Position numbers and translations under genes: made by a program. 7,286 nucleotides of DNA from the NCBI GenBank assembly GCA_903839715.1, contig CAIMDH010000059.1, forward strand, positions 1 through 7,286. Direction: 5' to 3'. The notes beneath the pieces were generated by a model, which ran no database searches, was not told the origin of the DNA, and saw only the letters and a program-made list of their open reading frames with translations. The stretch comes from an uncultured bacterium. GTDB taxonomy: Bacteria > Patescibacteriota > Minisyncoccia > Phycocordibacterales > UBA918. Positions 1 to 5,467 of this stretch are shown one piece after another (position 1 is the stretch's first letter; every line of letters starts with the position of its first letter).

Positions 1-477
1 AGAGGTCAAATGATTACCTCTCCCGGTGCAGACACTATGAATACGACACTTGGTGCCTGTACCTTGGGAAATGAAATGTGCTCGTTCGCGGATTAACATC
101 CGTAGTTCATAGATATTGTCCGGTACTTTGTATGCTTCTGGTAGATAGTCGGCTCGGAGTAGCTCAGCTAAGGTGAGCGCATCATTCTTATCGGTCTTTT
201 GTCCACTATCAGCGATTTGCCGTAGCTTGATGGTGTTTGCTATACGCACATCGACTCCAGTTTGTGTACATAAGTCAGTCATCCACCGCCAACCACAAAC
301 TGGCTCCATCGCTAGTTTGGTCTCTTCCGGTTTGGCAGGTAGTGACGACACTGCTGCTTTAACTGCCTCTGGTGTACAGTCCCAAACCCTCTCGTACACT
401 TTTTCTCTTTCCTCGTTGATAGCGACCCACGTACTGGTACGTTTATGCCAATCAACACCGACGTATAGTTTAGACAT
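1..477 (-). CDS. IS110-family transposase (DEDD recombinase), 5' part only
   Basis: This minus-strand frame starts with ATG at 477 and stays open to the left edge, giving the first 159 residues; the C-terminal half lies outside the window. The N-terminus MSKLYVGVDWHKRTSTWVAI is the typical opening of IS110 DEDD transposases. The four acidic residues of the RuvC-like fold can all be placed: D9 (GVDWHK), E58 (LAMEPVCGW), D96 and D99 (KTDKNDA). The stretch around residues 130-156 (RERAHFISQ, RIHSV, GRGNH) matches the helical region after the catalytic core. In this family the transposase works with a structured non-coding RNA from the element's own flank, and a C-terminal Tnp_20 domain with a nucleophilic Ser completes the site; neither the domain nor the Ser can be checked here. 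No Shine-Dalgarno sequence precedes the ATG. What is visible looks intact, so this could be a functional element, but only half the gene is seen. Confidence 0.93.
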   Translation of the reverse strand, partial: MSKLYVGVDWHKRTSTWVAINEEREKVYERVWDCTPEAVKAAVSSLPAKPEETKLAMEPVCGWRWMTDLCTQTGVDVRIANTIKLRQIADSGQKTDKNDALTLAELLRADYLPEAYKVPDNIYELRMLIRERAHFISQGTGTKCRIHSVCTGRGNHLTS

Positions 478-493
478 GTTTGTTGTCTTAACG

Positions 494-525
494 ATTAATG
501 CAGTACCTGACGGTACTGCATTAAT
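494..525. repeat. Perfect 14-bp hairpin upstream of the transposase start
   Basis: ATTAATGCAGTACC (494-507) and GGTACTGCATTAAT (512-525) are exact inverted repeats around a 4-nt loop (TGAC on plus, GTCA on the transposase strand). The hairpin ends 16 nt before the transposase ATG. It has no T-tract on the transposase side, so it is not a standard terminator. It could be part of the element's guide RNA, an end-recognition structure, or a device that blocks read-through translation of the transposase. Confidence 0.85.
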
Positions 526-558
526 GGTAGCAGGGTTCTATGGTGGCGAATCCCTCTC

Positions 559-581
559 GTGAGTGACATTTAGTCACTCAC
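559..581. repeat. Perfect 9-bp hairpin inside the split arm
   Basis: GTGAGTGAC (559-567) and GTCACTCAC (573-581) are exact inverted repeats around an ATTTA loop. The hairpin accounts for nearly all of the 26-bp segment (557-582) that separates the two halves of the inverted tRNA-end copy. It could be the outer tip of the IS110 element or an independent small palindromic insert. Confidence 0.8.
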
Positions 582-595
582 TCCGGCGCACAGAC

Positions 596-623
596 AAAAA
601 TCGCCCGACTTAAAAAGTCGAGC
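596..623 (-). terminator. Rho-independent terminator of tRNA-Tyr (probably bidirectional)
   Basis: On the minus strand GCTCGACTT, loop TTT and AAGTCGGGC form a 9-bp stem with one T-G wobble, followed directly by GATTTTTGT. It lies 15 nt after the tRNA 3' end. Read on the plus strand the same stem has one mismatch and is followed by TGATTTTTG, so weaker termination of leftward-origin transcripts is also likely. Confidence 0.75.
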
Positions 624-638
624 TGATTTTTGTAACTG

Positions 639-721
639 TGCGCCGGGAGGGATTCGAACCTTCGTAGGCTGATGCCAGCAGATTTACAGTCTGCCCTCGT
701 TGACCGCTTGAGTACCGACGC
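639..721 (-). tRNA. tRNA-Tyr (anticodon GTA)
   Basis: The minus strand folds as a class II tRNA of 83 nt to the discriminator base. The acceptor stem GCGTCGG pairs with CCGGCGC (one T-G pair), followed by discriminator A; CCA is not encoded (the next bases are CAG). The D-stem is CTC/GAG. The anticodon arm is GCAGA-CTGTAAA-TCTGC with anticodon GTA (plus 685-687). The long variable arm has a GGC/GCC stem, as expected for bacterial tRNA-Tyr. The T-loop is a canonical TTCGAAT. The T-stem GAAGG/CCCTC contains one A-C mismatch, unusual for a working tRNA. Adding CCA would need a nucleotidyltransferase encoded elsewhere. Confidence 0.95.
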
Positions 722-757
722 ATGTGTGTAATACGGAGATGTCCGTATGTGGGATAC

Positions 758-785
758 AAATTACCACACCTTGCATATTTTTCAA
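758..785 (-). promoter_or_regulatory. Possible promoter of tRNA-Tyr
   Basis: On the minus strand TTGAAA (785-780) and TAATTT (763-758) are separated by 16 nt and lie 37-64 nt upstream of the tRNA 5' end. A 7-bp hairpin (ATACGGA/TCCGTAT, 731-748) would fall in the 5' leader. The -10 box is a weak match, so this is tentative. Confidence 0.3.
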
Positions 786-802
786 AGGGCTTCACGTGAT
801 AC

Positions 803-808
803 TATAAG
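803..808 (+). promoter_or_regulatory. -10-like element abutting the first fusion gene
   Basis: TATAAG (803-808) lies 6 nt before the ATG at 815, so transcription starting about 7 nt downstream would give a leaderless or nearly leaderless mRNA. This agrees with the lack of a Shine-Dalgarno sequence. No convincing -35 box is seen 16-18 nt upstream. Confidence 0.35.
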
Positions 809-814
809 CAGTAT

Positions 815-1819
815 ATGTGGAAAGTCTTTTTAGCTTTTGTGCTCTACGCGATTCCGCAAGTCATTTTGGCGGCAGGTCTCGTGCCGTGCGGTGGTCCTGG
901 TGAGCCAGAGTGCCAGAGCTGTCATGTGGTGCAGCTGATTAGTCAAGTGCTCGGCTGGCTGGTGGTAGTGCTTGGAATACTGGTTGCTATCATGATTGTA
1001 GTCTCAGGACTGCGGATGGTACTTTCCGTAGGAAATACCGCAGCTAAAGAATCTGCTAAAAAAACCATTAGCAATATACTTATCGGATATGTGATTCTAT
1101 TGGCGGGCTGGATGCTGGTTGAATTTGGGCTTAAGAATAATACAGTGTACGGTGTTTGGAATGTGGTGCAGTGTACTACTCAGCCCTATGCTGCGCAGTG
1201 GAGTCGTCCCACGGCCTCGGGTGACAATGCTGCAGTACTATCTTCGGCAGATGTCGCCAGTCGTGTGTCAGCAATTGCTAGTTCTGGCTCGTTACAGACT
1301 GATATAGCTAATGCCGCCAGAGCGGCAGGTATTACCGATCCTGAAAAGATAAAAATCATGCAAGGCTTGATTTCACAAGAGTCCAGTAATTGTACAAATA
1401 AAGTCGGACCAGTCACTGACTCAGGAAGAGCGTATGGCTGTGGGCAGATTTTGGTGAGTACCGCCCGTACGCTTGATCCTAGTCTAAAAGGTAAAACTGA
1501 TGCAGAGGTAGAAGCGATGTTGAAAGGTGATGCTGATAATAATGCCTATAATCTCGCTCTGAGTGCCAAGTATTATGACCAATTACTTGATCGTTTTGGT
1601 AATAATACTGACTTGGCGTTGGCAGCGTACAATGGAGGGCCAGGCGCCAATCAACCGAGTGCTGACTGTCCGGGATTAAAACGCTGGCAGTGTGTTTGGG
1701 ATAGTCCTGGTTGTTACAATACGGGCAAGACAGACTGCAAGCAAAATAAAGGTTCCAGTTCTTACGAACAGACCCGTCACTATGTGTCCAATATCAACGC
1801 AATTGCTGATAAAATATAA
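815..1819 (+). CDS. T4SS pilin-like domain fused to a lytic transglycosylase (VirB2-VirB1-like fusion)
   Basis: The 334-residue protein is in two parts. Residues 1-20 are a signal peptide ending LAA. Residues 21-125 resemble the two-helix VirB2/T4SS-pilin family: a Cys cluster (C25, C33, C36), a hydrophobic helix at about 41-70, a short Lys-containing loop (71-86), a second helix at about 87-106 and a YGVWNVVQC motif ending in C120. Residues 126-160 are a Ser/Ala-rich linker. Residues 161-334 are a soluble-lytic-transglycosylase domain with the likely catalytic E189 (LISQESS), AYGCGQI (207-212 region), AAYNGGPGA (270-278) and YEQTRHYVSNI (317-327). Such enzymes cut the MurNAc-GlcNAc bond of peptidoglycan. 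With the N-terminus exported and two membrane crossings, the enzyme domain would be outside the membrane. The next gene, 15 bp downstream, repeats the pilin part with another C-terminal domain. Whether the pilin part polymerises or only anchors the enzyme is unknown. Confidence 0.88.
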   Translation: MWKVFLAFVLYAIPQVILAAGLVPCGGPGEPECQSCHVVQLISQVLGWLVVVLGILVAIMIVVSGLRMVLSVGNTAAKESAKKTISNILIGYVILLAGWMLVEFGLKNNTVYGVWNVVQCTTQPYAAQWSRPTASGDNAAVLSSADVASRVSAIASSGSLQTDIANAARAAGITDPEKIKIMQGLISQESSNCTNKVGPVTDSGRAYGCGQILVSTARTLDPSLKGKTDAEVEAMLKGDADNNAYNLALSAKYYDQLLDRFGNNTDLALAAYNGGPGANQPSADCPGLKRWQCVWDSPGCYNTGKTDCKQNKGSSSYEQTRHYVSNINAIADKI

Positions 1820-1825
1820 TATAAT
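1815..1825 (+). promoter_or_regulatory. Tandem TATAAT boxes before the second fusion gene
   Basis: Two overlapping perfect TATAAT hexamers (1815-1820 and 1820-1825) span the stop codon of the first gene and end 9 nt before the ATG at 1835. They could drive a very short-leader transcript of the second gene alone. No -35 box is evident, and AT-rich intergenic sequence can give such boxes by chance. Confidence 0.25.
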
Positions 1826-1834
1826 AAACACGAT

Positions 1835-2755
1835 ATGAAACCATTCTTAAAATCAGTTATCATCGTTACGTTATTATTGCTGTTTTTGCCAATAGAAGAG
1901 GTAAGTGCGCAAGCAAGTAACTTCGTACCGTGTGACGGTGCTGATTGTAGTGCGTGTGATTTCGTGAGCATGATTAATGTCATTATCAAATGGCTTTTTG
2001 GAATGATTTTTGTTCTCTTCGCAGTCTTGATGACAAAAGCTGGGTTTGGGTTGGTGACCTCAGGTGGAAACCAAAGTGCTCTAGATGCAGCGAAAAGTAA
2101 TTTTCAAAATGCGTTGGTAGGAATCATTATTGTCATGGCAGGCTGGCTCATTATTGACACTGTCATGAAGGGTACACTCAAAGTTGATCCTGTAACTGGT
2201 GTTAGTACTGGTGAAATTATTGGCTACGGTCCATGGTCACAAGTGAAGTGTCAGGTACAGAATGTGGCGTTTAGATGGGAAGGAGATCCGGACTCGGCAG
2301 GTACTCCGGATCCAACGGTTACGGCAACAAGTACATCTCTCGGACCTCGACCTACTGGATGTTCTGGCGGTACGTGTGCACCTTTAGGTATACCTTGTGC
2401 AAACGCAGCTAGTTGTAGTATTTCTCCAGACTTAGTTGCAAGATTCCAAGCTTTTCATGCTGCCGCAGGAGTGGCAGGAGCACGTGTAACGGAGGCGATG
2501 CCGCCTACACGGACACACAAGAGTCCATGTCATACTAATGGAACTTGTGTTGATTACAGTAAATCTGGCGGAATGACAGCTGCTGAAGTAATAAGTACTA
2601 TTAATGCTGCAAGCGCAAATGGACTTAGACCAGTATATGAAGTGGTAACACAAGCACAAAAAGATTCCTTAGTAGCTGCGGGTGCATCAGCAAGTAATAT
2701 TAAAGTTCTTGGTTCTTGGATTTCTGCGCCACATTTTTCAATTTACGGGTATTAG
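1835..2755 (+). CDS. T4SS pilin-like domain fused to an M15/DD-peptidase-like domain
   Basis: The 306-residue protein starts with a signal peptide (about 1-25, cleavage near VSA/QA). A pilin-like domain follows with the same plan as the preceding protein: C33, C38 and C41, a helix at about 43-72, a small loop (TSGGNQSALDAAK), a second helix at about 91-111, and a YGPWSQVKC motif ending at C139. Residues 150-195 are a Pro/Thr/Ser- and Cys-rich linker. The C-terminal part (196-306) has features of the M15/hedgehog zinc-peptidase fold: H233 and D240 in an HxxGxxxD arrangement and H300 in APHFSIY close to the C-terminus. M15 enzymes cleave peptidoglycan cross-links or stem peptides. The acidic residue normally three before the last His is absent (S297 instead), so activity is uncertain. 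It probably shares an operon with the gene 15 bp upstream and is followed by a strong terminator. The peptidase assignment is weaker than the pilin assignment. Confidence 0.8.
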   Translation: MKPFLKSVIIVTLLLLFLPIEEVSAQASNFVPCDGADCSACDFVSMINVIIKWLFGMIFVLFAVLMTKAGFGLVTSGGNQSALDAAKSNFQNALVGIIIVMAGWLIIDTVMKGTLKVDPVTGVSTGEIIGYGPWSQVKCQVQNVAFRWEGDPDSAGTPDPTVTATSTSLGPRPTGCSGGTCAPLGIPCANAASCSISPDLVARFQAFHAAAGVAGARVTEAMPPTRTHKSPCHTNGTCVDYSKSGGMTAAEVISTINAASANGLRPVYEVVTQAQKDSLVAAGASASNIKVLGSWISAPHFSIYGY

Positions 2756-2764
2756 TTGTTAACT

Positions 2765-2805
2765 AAAAGAAAACCCCTGTGCAGCTGCATAGGGGTTTTC
2801 TTTTT
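2765..2805. terminator. Strong bidirectional rho-independent terminator
   Basis: AAAAGAAAACCCCT (2765-2778) pairs perfectly with AGGGGTTTTCTTTT (2791-2804), and the stem continues inward through GTGC/GCAT with one wobble to an AGCT loop. An A-tract on the left and a T-tract on the right let it work both ways. It ends the pilin-fusion unit (stop at 2755) and can also end the convergent arsR-type gene (stop at 2852). Confidence 0.93.
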
Positions 2806-2851
2806 GCGGAGAGGGTTACATTACTCCGAATATTTTCCTCGCTTTTAAAAA

Positions 2852-3187
2852 CTAGTAGGGGATTTTGCACTCTTCAAAACAATGAGCTTCGCGATTTAAG
2901 GAGTAAATCTGTTCACGTCCTTTTTGGATACTGGACACTGCCTTAACCGATTTTAGGGTCTGGAGGTGGTGAGTAATGGTAGGCTGACGCAAGCCGAGAG
3001 CTTTGGTGAGTTCGCTTACTCCCATACCTTCCTTGCTCTGGCCAAGTAGACAGACCATTTTGTAGCGACTTTGTACCCCTACTACCTTAAAGCAGTCAGG
3101 GCAGAGGTCTTCTTCGTCTGAAACGTTTTGGGGGACCCAGGCTGGACGTGGATACCGGGCTTCCTCGGGCTTTTTTGGAGTATTCAT
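2852..3187 (-). CDS. ArsR-family winged-helix transcriptional repressor with Cys-pair motifs
   Basis: The 111-residue protein has an ArsR/SmtB-type winged helix at about residues 38-98: SRYKMVCLLG forms the first helix, GVSELTKALGLRQPTITHHLQTLK (56-79) is the helix-turn-helix, and QKGREQIYSLN is the wing. The classical ELCVCDL metal site in the recognition region is missing. Instead there is a CPDC pair (C29, C32) in the N-terminal extension and a CFEEC pair (C103, C107) at the C-terminus, which could together bind Zn, another metal or a cluster, or form redox-active disulfides. C46 is also present. The gene is divergent from nrdD-nrdG and its promoter region contains an 18-bp palindrome, so autoregulation and control of nrdD are likely. 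The start ATG at 3187 has no Shine-Dalgarno sequence. The family call is secure; the signal sensed is inferred. Confidence 0.9.
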   Translation of the reverse strand: MNTPKKPEEARYPRPAWVPQNVSDEEDLCPDCFKVVGVQSRYKMVCLLGQSKEGMGVSELTKALGLRQPTITHHLQTLKSVKAVSSIQKGREQIYSLNREAHCFEECKIPY

Positions 3188-3205
3188 AAAGTTATGCAGA
3201 GAATA

Positions 3206-3234
3206 ATTTGTATAGATACCTATCTATATGTAAA
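3206..3234 (-). promoter_or_regulatory. Candidate promoter of the arsR-type gene
   Basis: On the minus strand TTTACA (3234-3229) is a good -35 match. A -10-like TACAAA follows at 3212-3207 after 16 nt, with ACAAAT one base further on. The palindrome fills the spacer. This promoter overlaps the oppositely directed nrdD promoter almost completely, so one bound repressor could block both. Confidence 0.35.
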
Positions 3235-3236
3235 AT
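3208..3236 (+). promoter_or_regulatory. nrdD: Promoter of the nrdD-nrdG operon
   Basis: TTGTAT (3208-3213) and TAAAAT (3231-3236) are spaced by exactly 17 nt, placing the start of transcription near 3243. The 18-bp palindrome occupies most of the spacer and overlaps the end of the -35 box, which is a typical repressor position. Confidence 0.6.
3211..3228. promoter_or_regulatory. Operator palindrome O1 (probable ArsR-type site)
   Basis: TATAGATACCTATCTATA is a perfect inverted repeat with 8-bp arms and a CC centre. ArsR/SmtB proteins typically bind AT-rich imperfect 12-2-12 or shorter dyads of this kind. It lies in the core of both divergent promoters. Assignment to the neighbouring ArsR protein rests on position only. 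Confidence 0.7.
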
Positions 3237-3243
3237 GAAGTTT

Positions 3244-3265
3244 CATAGATAGACGCAGATCTATG
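3244..3265. promoter_or_regulatory. Second operator-like dyad O2
   Basis: CATAGAT (3244-3250) and ATCTATG (3259-3265) are exact inverted repeats separated by 8 nt and share the ATAGAT core with O1. The dyad starts at about the predicted transcription start of nrdD, so it could strengthen repression. The different half-site spacing leaves its role open. Confidence 0.5.
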
Positions 3266-3316
3266 TTACCACACTCCACGGTGGCAGTTTTATTAACTTT
3301 GTCTTACAACGAACGT

Positions 3317-5467
3317 ATGAATTCCGTACCCCATGAAACTACATTGACTAAAATTGTTAAGCGCGCCGGTATAGCCGTGGCATTTGACCCCAATAAAATC
3401 GCACGAGCAATAGAAAAAGCCTTACGAGCTACTGGATCATACTCTGGTAGTGCGTGTGATCTGGTAACACAAGCTGTCTTACAAACTCTCAAAAAAATCA
3501 AAGAACAAACTCCAGACTTTATTCCTACGGTTGAAGGAGTGCAAGATATCATCGAGGCTGAGTTGATGAAACAAAACTTCCCCGATACAGCGAAGGCGTA
3601 TATCCTTTACCGAGAACAACATGCACATATTCGTCGGATGGTTGATACAGAGTCTGTGGATCTTGTGGATCGTTACCTTGAGCTTGCTGACTGGCAGGTA
3701 AAAGAAAATAGCAACATGGCCTTTTCGTTGCAGGGCCTTAATAACTACATTGCATCAGAGATCAGTAAAACCTACTGGCTAGATAAGATTTATCCAGCGA
3801 AGATAAAGGAAGCGCACCTCACTGGAGATTTCCATATCCATGATCTAAATCTCCTCTCGGTGTATTGTGTTGGTTGGGATTTATTTGATTTGTTGCAACG
3901 AGGGTTTGGGGGTGTGTCAGGCAAGGTGCAAAGCAAACCGGCTAAGCATTTCCGTAGCGCACTAGGTCAGATGGTGAATTTCTTCTATACCTTGCAAGGA
4001 GAGGCCGCCGGGGCCCAAGCGTTTTCTAATGTCGATACACTTATTGCGCCATTTATTTGGTATGACCATCTTTCATACGAGGAGGTTAAGCAGGCTATTC
4101 AAGAGTTCATCTTTAACGTAAATGTCCCGACACGCGTTGGCTTCCAAACTCCGTTTACCAACATCACTCTCGATTTGACTGTTCCTGCACACTATAAAAA
4201 CATGCGGGTGATTAGGGGTGGAGAAAAAATGGTTGAAACCTATGGCGAGTTCCAAAGAGAAATGGATATGTTCAACCAAGCGTTTTTGGAAGTTATGAGC
4301 GAGGGTGATGCGTCTGGACGAGTCTTCACGTTTCCGATACCGACATACAACATTACAAAGGATTTTGACTGGGACAACGTGCGTGTGAAAAACTTATGGG
4401 AATCTGCCGCAAAATACGGTATTCCCTATTTTTCTAACTTCATTAATTCTGACATGAGTCCCGATGACGCGAGATCAATGTGTTGTCGATTAAGAATCGA
4501 TAATCGAGAATTACAAAAACGCGGTGGGGGACTCTTTGGCGCCAATCCACTTACAGGGTCAATTGGTGTAGTTACTATTAATTTGCCGAGGATTGGACAT
4601 GAGGCAAAAAATAAAGCTGAGTTCTTGGAAAAGCTCTTTGTTTTGATGGATAGAGCAAAAGAGAGTTTGGAGATAAAACGTAAAGTGTTGGAGAAGATGA
4701 CTGAAAGTAATCTGTATCCGTACACCAAATATTACTTAGATACAATCAAATTGGCTTTCGGGTGTTATTGGAGAAATCACTTTTCAACGATTGGATTAGT
4801 TGGTACCAATGAAGCATTGCAGATGTTGCTGGGTAAAGATATTACCACCAAAGAAGGTAGGGAGTTTGCTGAAGAGATATTGACCAAGATGCGAGATAGA
4901 CTTGCTGATTACCAAGAAGAAACGGGCAATAACTATAACCTTGAAGCCACTCCGGCTGAAGGTACCTCGTACCGGTTGGCGCTATTGGACCAAAAACGCT
5001 TTGGTGATTCACAATTCGCTAACGGTGTCGGTAAAGATACTATTGATCCGTATTATACCAACTCAACCCATGTGCCGGTAAATTTCTCTGATGATGTCTT
5101 TGAAATTTTGGATGCTCAAGACGAATTACAAACAAAATATACTGGCGGTACAGTTATTCACTTCTTCCTTGGTGAAAGAATTGAGGATCCAGAGTCAGTA
5201 AAACATTTAGTAAAAAAAATCTGCACTAACTATCGTTTACCGTATTTCACAATTGCGCCGACATTTAGTGTTTGTACTACTCACGGGTATCAAAACGGAG
5301 AAGTGAATCAGTGTCCAAAATGCGGGGCTGCTTGTGAAGTGTATACCCGTATTGTGGGGTACTTACGCCCTGTGGAGCAGTGGAATAAGGGTAAAAAAGC
5401 GGAGTATAGCAAACGTACTACAGTAAAACCAAAAGACACATTAGCAGACAAAAATGTATGCGCTTAG
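3317..5467 (+). CDS. nrdD: Anaerobic (class III) ribonucleoside-triphosphate reductase, large subunit
   Basis: From ATG 3317 the product has 716 residues. It reduces ribonucleoside triphosphates to deoxyribonucleotides without oxygen by glycyl-radical chemistry. An N-terminal ATP-cone (about 12-105; IVKRAGIAVAFDPNKI, ILYREQHAHIR) provides allosteric control. The catalytic barrel shows HIHDLNLLSVYC (173-184), the active-site MCCRLR (388-393), GGGLFGANPLTGSIG (403-417) and ATPAEGTSYR. The C-terminus has a zinc site (C653, then CPKC at 666-669, and C673) and the glycyl-radical loop RIVGYLRPVEQWN with G681. An in-frame ATG at 3263 would add 18 residues, but it lies inside the O2 dyad and adds no conserved sequence, so 3317 is preferred; neither start has a Shine-Dalgarno sequence. 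The gene overlaps nrdG by 10 bp. All key motifs are present, so it should be functional. Which reductant subtype it belongs to (formate or thioredoxin-like) was not decided. Confidence 0.97.
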   Translation: MNSVPHETTLTKIVKRAGIAVAFDPNKIARAIEKALRATGSYSGSACDLVTQAVLQTLKKIKEQTPDFIPTVEGVQDIIEAELMKQNFPDTAKAYILYREQHAHIRRMVDTESVDLVDRYLELADWQVKENSNMAFSLQGLNNYIASEISKTYWLDKIYPAKIKEAHLTGDFHIHDLNLLSVYCVGWDLFDLLQRGFGGVSGKVQSKPAKHFRSALGQMVNFFYTLQGEAAGAQAFSNVDTLIAPFIWYDHLSYEEVKQAIQEFIFNVNVPTRVGFQTPFTNITLDLTVPAHYKNMRVIRGGEKMVETYGEFQREMDMFNQAFLEVMSEGDASGRVFTFPIPTYNITKDFDWDNVRVKNLWESAAKYGIPYFSNFINSDMSPDDARSMCCRLRIDNRELQKRGGGLFGANPLTGSIGVVTINLPRIGHEAKNKAEFLEKLFVLMDRAKESLEIKRKVLEKMTESNLYPYTKYYLDTIKLAFGCYWRNHFSTIGLVGTNEALQMLLGKDITTKEGREFAEEILTKMRDRLADYQEETGNNYNLEATPAEGTSYRLALLDQKRFGDSQFANGVGKDTIDPYYTNSTHVPVNFSDDVFEILDAQDELQTKYTGGTVIHFFLGERIEDPESVKHLVKKICTNYRLPYFTIAPTFSVCTTHGYQNGEVNQCPKCGAACEVYTRIVGYLRPVEQWNKGKKAEYSKRTTVKPKDTLADKNVCA

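Larger units (their letters stand above)
1..582 (-). mobile_element. IS110-family insertion sequence, transposase-5' end; outer boundary uncertain
   Basis: The element consists of the partial transposase plus its 5' non-coding flank. IS110 elements usually lack terminal inverted repeats and make short or no target duplications, so the end cannot be read directly. The tRNA-3'-end-like sequence beginning at 547 is probably host or target DNA, which puts the boundary somewhere in 526-582. A 5' flank of only about 70-105 bp is short. In the IS110 subgroup the guide (bridge) RNA lies in the 5' flank, in the IS1111 subgroup in the 3' flank; which applies here cannot be decided without the left end. 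Confidence 0.6.
547..656. repeat. Large interrupted palindrome: inverted copy of the tRNA-Tyr 3' end and trailer
   Basis: Plus-strand 547-556 joined to 583-593 reads as the exact reverse complement of 636-656, which covers the 3' T-arm, the 3' acceptor strand and the first trailer bases of the tRNA-Tyr. Inside it, ACAAAAATC (594-602) pairs with GATTTTTGT (625-633), and GCCCGACTT (603-611) pairs with AAGTCGAGC (615-623) apart from one mismatch. The left arm is split by a 26-bp insert at 557-582. The centre is the tRNA terminator. The left arm may be the remnant of a second, convergent tRNA gene or an inversion or duplication product; the sequence alone does not say which. Confidence 0.85.

Noticed and set aside
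173..562. Plus-strand open frame of 129 codons
   Set aside because: It lies antisense to the IS110 transposase, whose DEDD motifs are clear on the minus strand; its own translation has no recognisable domain and it runs into the hairpin region.
610..795. Minus-strand open frame of 61 codons
   Set aside because: It runs through the whole tRNA-Tyr gene and into its terminator, so it is a chance frame.
1186..1416. Minus-strand frame inside the pilin-transglycosylase gene
   Set aside because: Antisense shadow of a gene with clear signal peptide, helices and catalytic motifs; no promoter or domain of its own. The same applies to 1119-1307, 1780-1989 and 2432-2659.
3263..3316. Upstream in-frame ATG as the nrdD start
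   Set aside because: It would add 18 residues without family similarity and lies inside the second operator-like dyad, about 20 nt from the predicted transcription start; ATG 3317 fits the ATP-cone start better, though the longer form cannot be excluded.
4426..4728. Minus-strand frame inside nrdD
   Set aside because: Antisense to the conserved MCCRLR and GGGLFGANPLTG region of NrdD; coding signal clearly belongs to the plus strand. Frames at 3304-3552 and 4073-4279 were rejected for the same reason.
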